The translations under genes were made by a program, and so were the position numbers. Under the pieces are notes generated by a model. It was not told where the DNA came from, did no database searches, and saw nothing but the letters and a program-made list of their open reading frames with translations. Below, piece after piece: positions 36,556-45,164 of a DNA stretch of 64,000 nucleotides. The DNA comes from Ahrensia sp. Its GTDB lineage: Bacteria; Pseudomonadota; Alphaproteobacteria; Rhizobiales; Rhizobiaceae. The stretch covers positions 1 through 64,000 of the forward strand of contig JAPPOQ010000030.1 of the NCBI GenBank assembly GCA_028817895.1, in the 5' to 3' direction. The number at the start of each line of letters is the position of its first letter. The first letter of the stretch is position 1.

Positions 36556-36671
36556 GTATCGGTTCGATAACGCTCGAAATCGCGTCAATGCTCACTGCCG
36601 GTGATATCAGTCCAGGGCATCATGGCTTCCATCGAACCTTCGACAATCCGACGAAACCACATCCCGCTGAT
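36530..36671 (-). pseudogene. IS5-family transposase, N-terminal fragment
   Basis: On the minus strand MPWTDITGSEH (ATG at 36620), a TGA stop, then RDFERYRTDTTNAGWAVLMP resembles the start of IS5-type (DUF4096) transposases, which usually read RYASDLTDAEWALIEPLLP. An internal stop and loss of all downstream domains make it non-functional. An in-frame extension upstream reads MWFRRIVEGSMEAM. It merges with the IS630 fragment near 36530-36555. Confidence 0.6.
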
Positions 36672-37120
36672 ATCACTCAGCAACTTTTAAGTCAGGCTCT
36701 AAGCGAAACGACCACCGGGGAAATCCGGGCAGCCAGGGAGTTGGAAAGACGTGCACAGACGACCGCCAAGGCCATTGTGCCAAAACCTTTGACATACGCG
36801 CAGCCTCCCCGACCATAGTCGAGGAGATGCCGTTGCGGTCGACATCGCCGCACTGCAGGGTTTCCCACGCCCGAGATCGATCAGGTGATCGTTTCTCAGA
36901 GCCTTATACTTCGAAGCTTTGGATGCCGAAATGGGGCTTGAGTACACCCAGATTGTGCAAGCGCTGGAGTGCTTGGGGGCACTCAATACGCACTACTGAA
37001 AATGTATCGGACTTCTGCGGCTCGTACAAAGCTGGCCTTTCAGACAAAGGAGTCAATTTCCGCATTTGACTGAGACGGCACTATCCCAGAGACAGGCCGG
37101 TGCGGTCGCGCGAAGGCGGT
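36672..37120. other. Non-coding or decayed interval before the sugar operon
   Basis: Short frames occur on both strands, with frame changes that look like decay, but I recognise no protein in them. The stretch lies between the IS scar and the LacI operators. It could be the rest of a degraded insertion. Confidence 0.4.
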
Positions 37121-37125
37121 AAAAA

Positions 37126-37159
37126 TGTATTCGTTTACATTTCTCTGTAATCGTATACA
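37126..37159 (+). promoter_or_regulatory. Two LacI-type operators, 20 bp apart
   Basis: TGTATTCGTTTACA (37126-37139) and TGTAATCGTATACA (37146-37159) are both 14-bp near-palindromes with the TGTA-N6-TACA form and central CG typical of LacI-family operators. Their starts are exactly 20 bp apart, about two helical turns, so two repressor dimers would sit on the same DNA face. They lie 31-64 bp before the binding-protein start. The likely ligand is the LacI protein encoded at 42361-43389. Confidence 0.75.
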
Positions 37160-37189
37160 CTTCCAGATCATCGAAACTGGGAGGAAACG

Positions 37190-38500
37190 ATGAACAAAAT
37201 GATCAAAATCAGTGCAATCGCTGCGGCGATTTCTGTGTTGCCGATCGCCGCCTATGCCCAATCAGAGGTGGTGGTTTGGGTAGCTGGGGAGCCCGGTCAG
37301 GCCAATGTTTATGACCACCTCGCCTCGGCCTATAACGAACAAAACGCGGACGTTAACGTCACGATCGTCAAGAACTCATCCGACCTGTTCAACCCAGCAC
37401 TGATCCCAGCGCTATCTGCTGGCGAAGGACCTGACCTCTTCTCCTTCGGGACGGGACCAGGGCAACCAGCCGCCCTGATCGCAGGTGGGCTCGTCGCTGA
37501 TCTGACAGACGCTTATTTCGCCAACGACTGGGCCGATGTGATCCCGCAAGGCATCGTCGTGCAGACATCAAGCGACGGGAAGCTCTGGGCGTTCGGAAAC
37601 GAGGTCGAGACGACCGGAATGTTCTACAACAAGGCAGTCTTTGCCGAACATGGTATCTCTGTTCCCACGACGTGGGCCGAAATGGAAGCCGCCGTCGCCA
37701 AGCTTCAAGACGCAGGGTTCGACACGCCCATCGGCCTTGGCGCCGCCGACAAATGGCCGATATCACACTGGCAATCGATGATGTTTGGTCGATATGCGGG
37801 CCCGGAGGGGATTGAGAACGTTCTCTTTGGTGATGGTGCCTGGACGGATGCGCCCTTTGTCGCTGCGTCCGCGAAATTGCAGGAAATGGGGCAAGCCGGC
37901 TGGTTCGGCCCGACGCCTGTCGCGATCGGGTATGGCGAGTTGATGGATCGGTTCTGGGCGGGTGAGATACCCATGACTTTGACCGGGCCGTGGGTGATCA
38001 ACGGAGGAGCCGAGGCTGCAGGTGACCGGATCGGCGACTTCAGCGTTTTTGCGGTTCCGCCCTTCGAGCCTGGTCAGAAAATCCATCCGACTAACTCAAT
38101 TGGCAGCGGTTGGTATGTTCGAGAAAGCTCGGAAAACAAGGACGCGGCAATTGACTTCATGAACTACATGTTCGCATCGCAGGAAGGGCGCGTGACGCTA
38201 CTGAATGCTGGGACCGTACCGGTTGGCCCACTGGATGCAGCCTTGAGTGAGGCCCAGATGCCACCTCTTGCCGTGGATATCTGGAAAGCCTCGGATGATC
38301 ATGCTGCGAATGGCTCCGTTCCTGCGTTCCTTGACACGATCACGCCGGGCAGCCTGACGACTGTATCGTATGACGGATTGCAGGCACTTCTCTTGAACGT
38401 CATGACACCGGAAGACTTCACCGGCGAGATGCAGTCTGCCTGGGCAGCGGCTAAGGAAGCGGGCGAAATCATGCTGCCGGGCGGTATAGCTGAGCGATAA
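37190..38500 (+). CDS. Sugar ABC transporter, extracellular solute-binding protein
   Basis: This 436-aa family-1 solute-binding protein has a signal peptide cleaved after AYAQ (residues 1-24). The body begins EVVVWVAGEPGQANVYDHLA and includes the hinge segment AGEGPDLFSFGTG and GPWVINGGAEAAGD, as in carbohydrate-binding proteins. A GGGAGGAAAC ribosome site precedes the ATG. It is the first gene of a seven-gene operon. The sugar is not readable; partners suggest a disaccharide or oxidised glycoside. Confidence 0.92.
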   Translation: MNKMIKISAIAAAISVLPIAAYAQSEVVVWVAGEPGQANVYDHLASAYNEQNADVNVTIVKNSSDLFNPALIPALSAGEGPDLFSFGTGPGQPAALIAGGLVADLTDAYFANDWADVIPQGIVVQTSSDGKLWAFGNEVETTGMFYNKAVFAEHGISVPTTWAEMEAAVAKLQDAGFDTPIGLGAADKWPISHWQSMMFGRYAGPEGIENVLFGDGAWTDAPFVAASAKLQEMGQAGWFGPTPVAIGYGELMDRFWAGEIPMTLTGPWVINGGAEAAGDRIGDFSVFAVPPFEPGQKIHPTNSIGSGWYVRESSENKDAAIDFMNYMFASQEGRVTLLNAGTVPVGPLDAALSEAQMPPLAVDIWKASDDHAANGSVPAFLDTITPGSLTTVSYDGLQALLLNVMTPEDFTGEMQSAWAAAKEAGEIMLPGGIAER

Positions 38501-38593
38501 ATCTCGGCGTTACACCTCTTCAGCCCACGGATATTCAAGTTCGTGGGCTGGCACATGTCCCAACGACCATTCGCTTTTGCCGAAGGTGGAGCC

Positions 38594-39481
38594 ATGTTCC
38601 TTGATCCGGACTCAAAATTAGCTCAGCGCCTGAACCCGGTTCTGTTCCTGTTGCCAGCACTGACGATCTATATCGTCTTTGCGATTTACCCGACCTATTC
38701 GGTGGTGGAATATTCGTTCACCGACTGGGACGGGATCAGACCTGACCGCGACTTTGTTGGCTTGGAGAACTATCAAAGACTGTTCTCAGACAAGATCTTC
38801 TGGGAGGCATTCAGGAATACCTTTGTGTGGTCGGGCGTGATCATCGTGATCAATGTTGGTCTCGGCCTTGTTATTGCGGCGATGCTCGCCCGCGTATGGA
38901 AGGCAAGGCTCCTGATCCAGACCTGTATCGTGCTGCCCGTGGTGATTTCTCCCATGGCCGTCGCAACGATCTGGCGCTGGATGTATCAACCGACCGGTGT
39001 CATCAATCAGGTTCTGGAAACCATCGGTCTGGGGGCCTTCGCCACACCTTGGCTGGGCAGCCCGAATGTTGTGCTCTATGCGCTGGCCTTTGCGCATAGC
39101 TGGTCGACAATCGGGCTAGGCGTAATCATATTTCTGGCTGGGTTGCAGGCGGTCGACGAAGACCTCTACGAGGCCGCGCGGGTCGATGGCGCCAACCCGC
39201 TCCAGTCTTTTCGCTATGTTACACTACCCGCATTGCGGCCCGTAACGGCGGTGGTTTTTATCCTGACACTCACTCAGTCTTTCAAGGTCTTTGATATTGT
39301 GTGGGCGACGACCCAGGGGGGACCGATCCGCTTCAGTGAGATCCTCTCCACTTACATGTACAAGCGCGGCGCTCTTGAGAATCAGTACGGCTACGGTTCG
39401 GCCATCGGGGTATCGCTTCTGGTGATCGTCAGCATAGCAACCATCATCTACATGCAGATCCAGAACAAGGAAGACCGGTAA
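38594..39481 (+). CDS. Sugar ABC transporter permease 1 (MalF type)
   Basis: This inner-membrane permease has about six helices and the EAA loop DEDLYEAARVDGANPLQSFRYVTLPA split around residue 200. I place the start at 38594 (MFLDPDSK), 3 bp after an AAGGTGGAG ribosome site. An in-frame ATG at 38543 would add 17 residues of atypical sequence. It overlaps the next permease by one base. Confidence 0.92.
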   Translation: MFLDPDSKLAQRLNPVLFLLPALTIYIVFAIYPTYSVVEYSFTDWDGIRPDRDFVGLENYQRLFSDKIFWEAFRNTFVWSGVIIVINVGLGLVIAAMLARVWKARLLIQTCIVLPVVISPMAVATIWRWMYQPTGVINQVLETIGLGAFATPWLGSPNVVLYALAFAHSWSTIGLGVIIFLAGLQAVDEDLYEAARVDGANPLQSFRYVTLPALRPVTAVVFILTLTQSFKVFDIVWATTQGGPIRFSEILSTYMYKRGALENQYGYGSAIGVSLLVIVSIATIIYMQIQNKEDR

Positions 39482-40290
39482 TGGGACGCTGGGTTCTTTT
39501 GTTCATTCTCGGCGTCATTGCCATCTTGATGGTTTCGCCGCTGGTTTTGACGGTCTTCACCTCGCTGAAGCCAACCACGGAACTGGTAAACCCGCCCTGG
39601 TATCCGCCAATCAGCCTGACGTTTGAGCACTATGTCCGCGTATGGACCGAGGGAGGGTTCAGCCGCTACTTCTTCAATACGTTGTTGATTTCTGTCGTCG
39701 ACGCCATCGTGATGATCGTAATCGCTTCGCTCGCAGCGTATGCGATGGTCTTCATGGAGTTCCGCGGCAAGTTGGTTCTCCAGGTCTTGTTCCTCATCGG
39801 CCTGATGATCCCGGTCACGGCGATCGTGCTTCCACTCTTCCAGATCGTCCGGTCTTTCGGGCTGCTCAACACTCATCTTGGGGTGATTTTCGCGGACCTG
39901 GCGCTGGCGGTTTCCATATTCGTTTTCATGTTTTCATCGTTCTTTATGGGCGTTCCAAAAGCGCTGCATGAAGCCGCCAGGATCGACGGCGCGACCGAGT
40001 TTCAAATCTATCGTCGCGTCGTGATGCCGATTGCCACGCCTGCCGTTGTGACGACCGCTCTTCTTGAGTTCCTCTGGAGCTGGAACGACCTCCTCCTCCG
40101 CCTTCTCCTCATGACGAAGGACGAAATGCGAACACTGTCTGTCGGTCTGTTGAACTTTCAAGGCACCATGACACGCGACGTAACAGGGCTCTCCAGCGGT
40201 ACCGTTATTATGGCGATCCCTGTGGTCCTGTTGTTCCTGTTTTTTCAACGACACTTTGTGCGCGGCATGACCGCAGGCGCGGTGAAGTGA
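39481..40290 (+). CDS. Sugar ABC transporter permease 2 (MalG type)
   Basis: The 269-aa permease carries the EAA loop ALHEAARIDGATEFQIYRRVVMP that contacts the ATPase. Its start overlaps the stop of permease 1, as expected for a heterodimeric channel. N-terminal hydrophobic helix LFILGVIAILMVSPLVLTVF begins at residue 5. Confidence 0.93.
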   Translation: MGRWVLLFILGVIAILMVSPLVLTVFTSLKPTTELVNPPWYPPISLTFEHYVRVWTEGGFSRYFFNTLLISVVDAIVMIVIASLAAYAMVFMEFRGKLVLQVLFLIGLMIPVTAIVLPLFQIVRSFGLLNTHLGVIFADLALAVSIFVFMFSSFFMGVPKALHEAARIDGATEFQIYRRVVMPIATPAVVTTALLEFLWSWNDLLLRLLLMTKDEMRTLSVGLLNFQGTMTRDVTGLSSGTVIMAIPVVLLFLFFQRHFVRGMTAGAVK

Positions 40291-40298
40291 GGTCATCG

Positions 40299-41327
40299 AT
40301 GTCGAAACCTCTTCTCATCATGGATCAGCATTTTCGTCAGGTTGAGGAGCTCTTCCGCCCTTCTGCCTTCCGCGACTTGGGCGAGCTTTGTGAAATCCAT
40401 GGCGGCGTGAACTGGCCAATGGCGCGCGATGATTTTCTGGCGCGCTTACGTGAAGCGGAGTTCGTGGTGGCAGCCAAGCCTGAGCTCGACCGGGAAGAAT
40501 TGGACACCGCCGAAAACCTGAAAGCCGTCATTGAAGTTTCCGGCACGTTCCAGACCGGCCTCGATTACGATGCCTGTTTTGAACGAGGCATCGAGGTTCT
40601 CTCCTGTGCCCCCGGCTTTCGGCAGTCGGTTGCGGAAATGGCCCTTGGCCTCATGATTGCAGGGGCGCGCGGTATTGTTGACGAGCACGAGCGTTTCCGC
40701 GTCGGGTCGGAACGCTGGCTCAACGACAATCTCGGGACGGATTTTTCGCTCTATGGTGAGCGCATCGGCTTTGTTGGCTTTGGATCAATTGCACAGGAAT
40801 GCGCGCGGCTTCTGGCTCCCTTTGCACCGAAATTTGAAGCCTTTGATCCGTGGATAAAGGCGAGCGGGGCGACGTTTGACCGGGTCGCCTTTGAGGAATT
40901 GGAACAAGTGGTCACCGGCAATCGTGTCGTGGTGATCGCCGCGATCCCCACCGAGGAGAACTATCAGCTCGTCTCGCGCAGTCTCATTGAGAAGATGGAA
41001 CGCGGCGCACTTGTTGTCATCATAAGCCGGTCGCATCTTGTTGATTTCGACGCCCTCATTGATGCAGCCGATTCAGGGCATATTCGGCTGGCCAGCGATG
41101 TCTTCCCAAAGGAGCCCGTCTCAAAGCACGCCAAGTTTCGGCAAGCTGAGAATGTGATCTGGTCGCCCCATCGTGCGGCGGCGGTCGAGGGCGGGCGACA
41201 TCCCATCGGAGACATGGTGCTGCATGACGTCAAGGCGGTTTTATCGGGATTGAAAGAACGACAGCTACAACCCGCGTCGTTGGATACCGTCAGAAGGATC
41301 ATCCGTGCGCCGTTGGTGGCAGGTTAA
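40299..41327 (+). CDS. D-isomer-specific 2-hydroxyacid dehydrogenase family protein
   Basis: This 342-aa NAD(P)-dependent oxidoreductase has the Rossmann motif VGFGSIAQ, the segment VVIISRSHLVDFDALIDA and the catalytic His in WSPHRAAAVEG. The start at 40299 (MSKPLLIMDQ) follows GAGGT at a good distance; the upstream in-frame start at 40287 is less likely. Its place inside the transport operon suggests it acts on the imported compound or its acid derivative. Confidence 0.88.
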   Translation: MSKPLLIMDQHFRQVEELFRPSAFRDLGELCEIHGGVNWPMARDDFLARLREAEFVVAAKPELDREELDTAENLKAVIEVSGTFQTGLDYDACFERGIEVLSCAPGFRQSVAEMALGLMIAGARGIVDEHERFRVGSERWLNDNLGTDFSLYGERIGFVGFGSIAQECARLLAPFAPKFEAFDPWIKASGATFDRVAFEELEQVVTGNRVVVIAAIPTEENYQLVSRSLIEKMERGALVVIISRSHLVDFDALIDAADSGHIRLASDVFPKEPVSKHAKFRQAENVIWSPHRAAAVEGGRHPIGDMVLHDVKAVLSGLKERQLQPASLDTVRRIIRAPLVAG

Positions 41328-41338
41328 AGGAGGAAGAG

Positions 41339-42364
41339 ATGGCTGGTGTGGAGCTCAAAAACCTGTCCAAGTCTTACGGAGATGTCGAGGTCTTGCACGA
41401 CATCAATCTCTCCATTGCGGATGGCGAATTTGTTGTCTTCGTGGGGCCCTCGGGGTGTGGGAAGTCGACGCTTCTCAGAATGATCGCTGGGCTGGAAGAG
41501 GTGACGGGCGGCGATCTGCTGATCGGTGAAAAGCGCGCCAACGATTTGTCACCACGCCAGCGCGACATCGCGATGGTCTTCCAGTCTTACGCGCTTTACC
41601 CGCAGATGACAGTGGCTGAGAACATGGGGTTCTCGCTGAGCCTTGAAAAACGATCAAAAAAAGAGATCGCTGAGAAAGTGCAAGAGGCAGCGGACGCCCT
41701 AAAACTTGGACCCTTCCTAAACCGGAAACCTGGGCAGTTGTCAGGTGGCCAGCGCCAGCGTGTCGCCATTGGACGTGCGATTGTCCGCAATCCTCAGGTC
41801 TTTCTTTTGGACGAACCTCTGTCCAACCTCGACGCTGCTTTGCGATCGGAAACCCGGGTCGAGATCAGTGAACTTCACCAGCGAATGGGAGTGACGATGA
41901 TCTACGTCACCCACGATCAGGTCGAAGCCATGACAATGGCCGACCGGATTGTTGTGTTAAATGGCGGCTATATCGAACAGGTCGGCAGCCCAATGGATTT
42001 GTACAACCATCCCGCCACCGAGTTCGTCGCGGGTTTCATTGGCTCGCCCAAGATGAATTTCATCAAGGGACGCTATGCTGTCGCGGCTGGCACCACGACT
42101 CTTGGCGTGCGCCCGGAGCACTTAACAATTGGCGAGGGCGACGACACCTGGGAAGGCAAGGTCACCCTAGTTGAACGGCTTGGCCACGATACGATTCTTT
42201 ATGTGCGTGTGCCCGATGCGGGCATTCTGACGGTGAGCTTGAACGGGCAGCATAACCAGAATGTTGGTGACACGGTACGTTTGCGTCCTAACCCCGACTT
42301 CATCCATAGATTTGACGATCAAGGCAAGCCGAATGCTGCCGATTTGGTCCAAGGCCAGGGATGA
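41339..42364 (+). CDS. Sugar ABC transporter ATP-binding protein (UgpC/MalK type)
   Basis: This 341-aa ATPase has Walker A GPSGCGKS (36-43), the signature LSGGQRQRVAIGRA, Walker B VFLLDEPLSNLD and the H-loop VTHDQVEAMTMADR. A C-terminal TOBE-like regulatory domain begins after about 240. A strong AAAGGAGGAAGAG ribosome site precedes the ATG. It overlaps the LacI gene by four bases. Confidence 0.95.
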   Translation: MAGVELKNLSKSYGDVEVLHDINLSIADGEFVVFVGPSGCGKSTLLRMIAGLEEVTGGDLLIGEKRANDLSPRQRDIAMVFQSYALYPQMTVAENMGFSLSLEKRSKKEIAEKVQEAADALKLGPFLNRKPGQLSGGQRQRVAIGRAIVRNPQVFLLDEPLSNLDAALRSETRVEISELHQRMGVTMIYVTHDQVEAMTMADRIVVLNGGYIEQVGSPMDLYNHPATEFVAGFIGSPKMNFIKGRYAVAAGTTTLGVRPEHLTIGEGDDTWEGKVTLVERLGHDTILYVRVPDAGILTVSLNGQHNQNVGDTVRLRPNPDFIHRFDDQGKPNAADLVQGQG

Positions 42365-43389
42365 GTTCGAAGCGCCCCACAGTAAAAGATGTCGCCCGTG
42401 AGGCGGGCGTTTCCATCGCGACTGTCAGCCGCGCGATGTCGCGCCCCGAAGACGTGCGAGAGAAAACGCGAGATCATGTTTTCGACGTGATGAAACGTCT
42501 TGGCTATCGCGCAAACCAGGCCGCAGGTGACTTGCGGAGGGGACGCAGCAAGACGCTACTTGTTCTGGTGTCTGAGATCACCAACGTGTTCTTTGCCGAA
42601 TTCTTCAAGGGAATCGAAGAAGAAGCCCGCGCCCATGGCTATGTCCTTTTGATCGGCGACACATCAGAAGACGCCGAAAGCGAGCGCGCCTTTTCCGACA
42701 TGCTCTTGATGAACACGGCCGGGGGCTTGATTCTGAATACCAACGGCTTTCTTGAGGATTTGCTGCCGAGCGATGCCAATGGTGTTTACTCTGGCCCACC
42801 TGTTGTTTCTTGTGGTGGTCACAAGGAAATCGATCTACCGACCGTTCGTACCGACGATGTCCTGGGTGGGCGCCTCGCAGCCGGTCACCTAATCAAGCTG
42901 GGGCACCGTGATATCGTGCAAATTTGTGGTCCGATGCAGATAAACGGTTTCGAGCGTCGCTATCATGGCTTTTCTCAGACCTTAAAGAACGCGGGTATCC
43001 CTCTACAGAGAGACCGTGATCTTGTTGGGCATCTATCCGTCGAATACGGACTGGAGGCTGCTGACAAGCTGCTCGCCTCCGGGGAATTACCGACCGCGGT
43101 CTTCGTGCACAATGATGAGACTGCCACCGGGCTTTTGCACGGCCTCGTCCGCGCGGGGGTGCGCGTGCCGGAAGATGTCTCGGTGATTGGCTACGATGAC
43201 ATGCCATATGCGGCCATTTTCAATCCCGGCCTGTCCAGTGTTCGGTTGCCGCGCAGGGATTGGGGGCGTCTGGCGGCCAGGAAGCTTGTCGCGATCTTGA
43301 ATGCTGAAGAGGGCGCGGAAGACCCGGTTGTTATCGCCCCGGAACTCATCCCCCGCGCGAGCACGTCGAAACCGCGCAAATCCGGCTGA
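42361..43389 (+). CDS. LacI-family transcriptional regulator of the sugar operon
   Basis: This 342-aa repressor has the helix-turn-helix [20 protein letters not shown] at residues 8-27 and a periplasmic-binding-like ligand domain ([20 protein letters not shown]). It is coupled to the ATPase gene by ATGA, so the operon encodes its own regulator. The two phased operators before the binding-protein gene are its likely sites. Confidence 0.93.
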   Translation: MSSKRPTVKDVAREAGVSIATVSRAMSRPEDVREKTRDHVFDVMKRLGYRANQAAGDLRRGRSKTLLVLVSEITNVFFAEFFKGIEEEARAHGYVLLIGDTSEDAESERAFSDMLLMNTAGGLILNTNGFLEDLLPSDANGVYSGPPVVSCGGHKEIDLPTVRTDDVLGGRLAAGHLIKLGHRDIVQICGPMQINGFERRYHGFSQTLKNAGIPLQRDRDLVGHLSVEYGLEAADKLLASGELPTAVFVHNDETATGLLHGLVRAGVRVPEDVSVIGYDDMPYAAIFNPGLSSVRLPRRDWGRLAARKLVAILNAEEGAEDPVVIAPELIPRASTSKPRKSG

Positions 43390-43403
43390 CAGGAGGCCGT
43401 CCT

Positions 43404-44186
43404 ATGATCCGCGCCGTCGTCTGGGGCGAAAACGTCCATGAGCAAACCAATGAAACGGTCGCATCGATCTACCCAAAAGGCATGCACACCTGTATTGCCG
43501 ACGCGCTTAACGAAGACCCGGCTATCAATGCGACAACGGCAACCTTGCAAGACCCGGAACACGGGTTGCCTCAGGATCGGCTGGACGAATCCGACGTTTT
43601 GCTCTGGTGGGGGCACGCAGCCCATGGAGCTGTTTCGGACGTTGTGGTCGACCGCGTGGCCAATGCGGTTTGGAGTGGGATGGGGCTGATCCTTCTCCAT
43701 TCGGCTCACTTCTCGAAGATCTTCAAGCGCCTGATGGGGACACCCTGCTCGCTGACTTGGCGCGAGGCTGGCGAACGCGAACGCATTTGGGTTACCGCTC
43801 CAGGCCATCCGATTGCCGAAGGTTTAGCGAACCATTTCGAACTCGAACACGAAGAGATGTACGGTGAGCCTTTTCATGTCCCGGAACCGCTTGAAACGGT
43901 TTTCGTCAGCTGGTTTCAGGGAGGGGAAGTCCTCAGGTCTGGCCTGACCTATCGTCGCGGTGCCGGGAATATCTTCTACTTCCAACCCGGACACGAGACT
44001 TATCCAACCTACTATGACGAAAACATCCGCCTGGTTCTCAAGAACGCAGTGAGGTGGGCCAATCCGAAATCGGGGCGCCTTAAGGATATCGATGCCGCAC
44101 CAAACCGAACGGTTGCGAACGCACTGGAACCCATCGAAGAGCGCGGTCCCAAACTGCACGCAGACAATGAAGATGGGTTTCGGTAG
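43404..44186 (+). CDS. ThuA-like (trehalose utilisation) protein
   Basis: This 260-aa protein belongs to the ThuA-like glutamine-amidotransferase-fold family. Visible features are [12 protein letters not shown] at the start, [12 protein letters not shown] near 69-80 and the end [21 protein letters not shown]. In Sinorhizobium the ThuA and ThuB proteins act in trehalose and maltitol/3-keto-sugar metabolism. Together with the dehydrogenase it supports a disaccharide or keto-glycoside route. It is the last gene of the operon, 14 bp after LacI. Confidence 0.87.
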   Translation: MIRAVVWGENVHEQTNETVASIYPKGMHTCIADALNEDPAINATTATLQDPEHGLPQDRLDESDVLLWWGHAAHGAVSDVVVDRVANAVWSGMGLILLHSAHFSKIFKRLMGTPCSLTWREAGERERIWVTAPGHPIAEGLANHFELEHEEMYGEPFHVPEPLETVFVSWFQGGEVLRSGLTYRRGAGNIFYFQPGHETYPTYYDENIRLVLKNAVRWANPKSGRLKDIDAAPNRTVANALEPIEERGPKLHADNEDGFR

Positions 44187-44293
44187 CCCGGCCTGATTGG
44201 AAGGGTTGGATCTCCAAAACGTCGCTGAAGCGGACATTCGTCGTCCACCATTCTGTAGGCAGTTTGGGAAAGCTATAGAGTATTTCGGATTTG

Positions 44294-44308
44294 AAGCGTC
44301 TGTCTTTC
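44294..44308 (+). repeat. Right copy of the 15-bp direct repeat flanking the sugar cluster
   Basis: This matches 36324-36338. It lies 107 bp after the ThuA gene and 66 bp before the intact tRNA-Thr. The pair brackets about 8 kb that contains the whole sugar operon. Confidence 0.4.
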
Positions 44309-44373
44309 CAATTGAATCGAAGCGGAAACGGTTCTCAGGTCGCTATCTATCCGGGTCGCACACAAGGAGAAAG

Positions 44374-44449
44374 TGGTGCCGCAAGAGGGATTCGAACCCC
44401 CGACCTATACATTACGAATGTACCGCTCTACCAACTGAGCTATTGCGGC
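44374..44449 (-). tRNA. tRNA-Thr(CGT)
   Basis: The minus strand folds as a complete tRNA. The acceptor stem is GCCGCAA/TTGCGGC with discriminator A and encoded CCA. The D arm is TAGCTCAGTTGGTAGAGC, the anticodon loop is TTCGTAA (anticodon CGT, reading ACG) and the T arm is GGGGGTTCGAATCCC. All stems pair. It adjoins the sugar cluster and a truncated tRNA-Thr. Confidence 0.93.
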
Positions 44450-44556
44450 TCATCGACGATGGGCAGTTTACGTTTTGCCTATGCCGAATTTGACCTGATC
44501 CCTTTTTCACATCCAACTCACTCAGGTCAAATGAGTTTTCAGCTTCCGGCCCGCAA

Positions 44557-44595
<39 letters not shown>

Positions 44596-44705
44596 CCATC
44601 AGTTTGCGCGGGGATGCCGTGCGCCCTTGCAAGGACACCAGCGTTGCTATTGTGCGACGCGGCGCGCGTCAAGGCATTGTGGATCAAAGAGCAGAAGGCC
44701 TGTCT

Positions 44706-45128
44706 CTATGAACCAAAGCCGCCTCCCGACATGCGCGGCTTCATGCGGACCAGACGTGAGGTTTTCACCGCCGCCTGCCGATGATGCACCACCGCCTGAT
44801 AGGCGGGATCATAGACCATATCCAGAAAGGCCTGGGCGGACGGGTAGCGCGCAATGAAGGCGATGTCCCAATGCTCGTCTGCCGGGCCGATGGTGATGAA
44901 ACGCGGCTCACCGGACCAGATGATCGATCCGCCAACACCTTTGAAGATCGGCTCGCTCTGACGACCATAGGCGGCATAGGCCTCGCGCCCACTGGTTTCG
45001 GTGCCATCGGCATAGCGCGCCACTGCATTGAGACAGACGAGGTTGAGCATGTCGGCAGGCTCGTCCCGCGGCAGATCGCGAAAGGCGGCAAAGCGATCCC
45101 GGTCCGGGTCGACATAGGTGTCAGCCAT
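44706..45128 (-). CDS. DUF1330 family protein
   Basis: This 140-aa protein has a ferredoxin-like alpha/beta barrel of the DUF1330 type: VCLNAVARYADG near 33-44 and IAFIARYPSAQAFLDMVYDPAYQ near 89-111. These proteins are small dimeric domains of unknown or minor role. It is 36 bp downstream of lpdA and may share its transcript. Confidence 0.78.
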   Translation of the reverse strand: MADTYVDPDRDRFAAFRDLPRDEPADMLNLVCLNAVARYADGTETSGREAYAAYGRQSEPIFKGVGGSIIWSGEPRFITIGPADEHWDIAFIARYPSAQAFLDMVYDPAYQAVVHHRQAAVKTSRLVRMKPRMSGGGFGS

Positions 45129-45164
45129 GGCAAAGCCCTCATTTCGCAGCGCGCATGTGCATCA

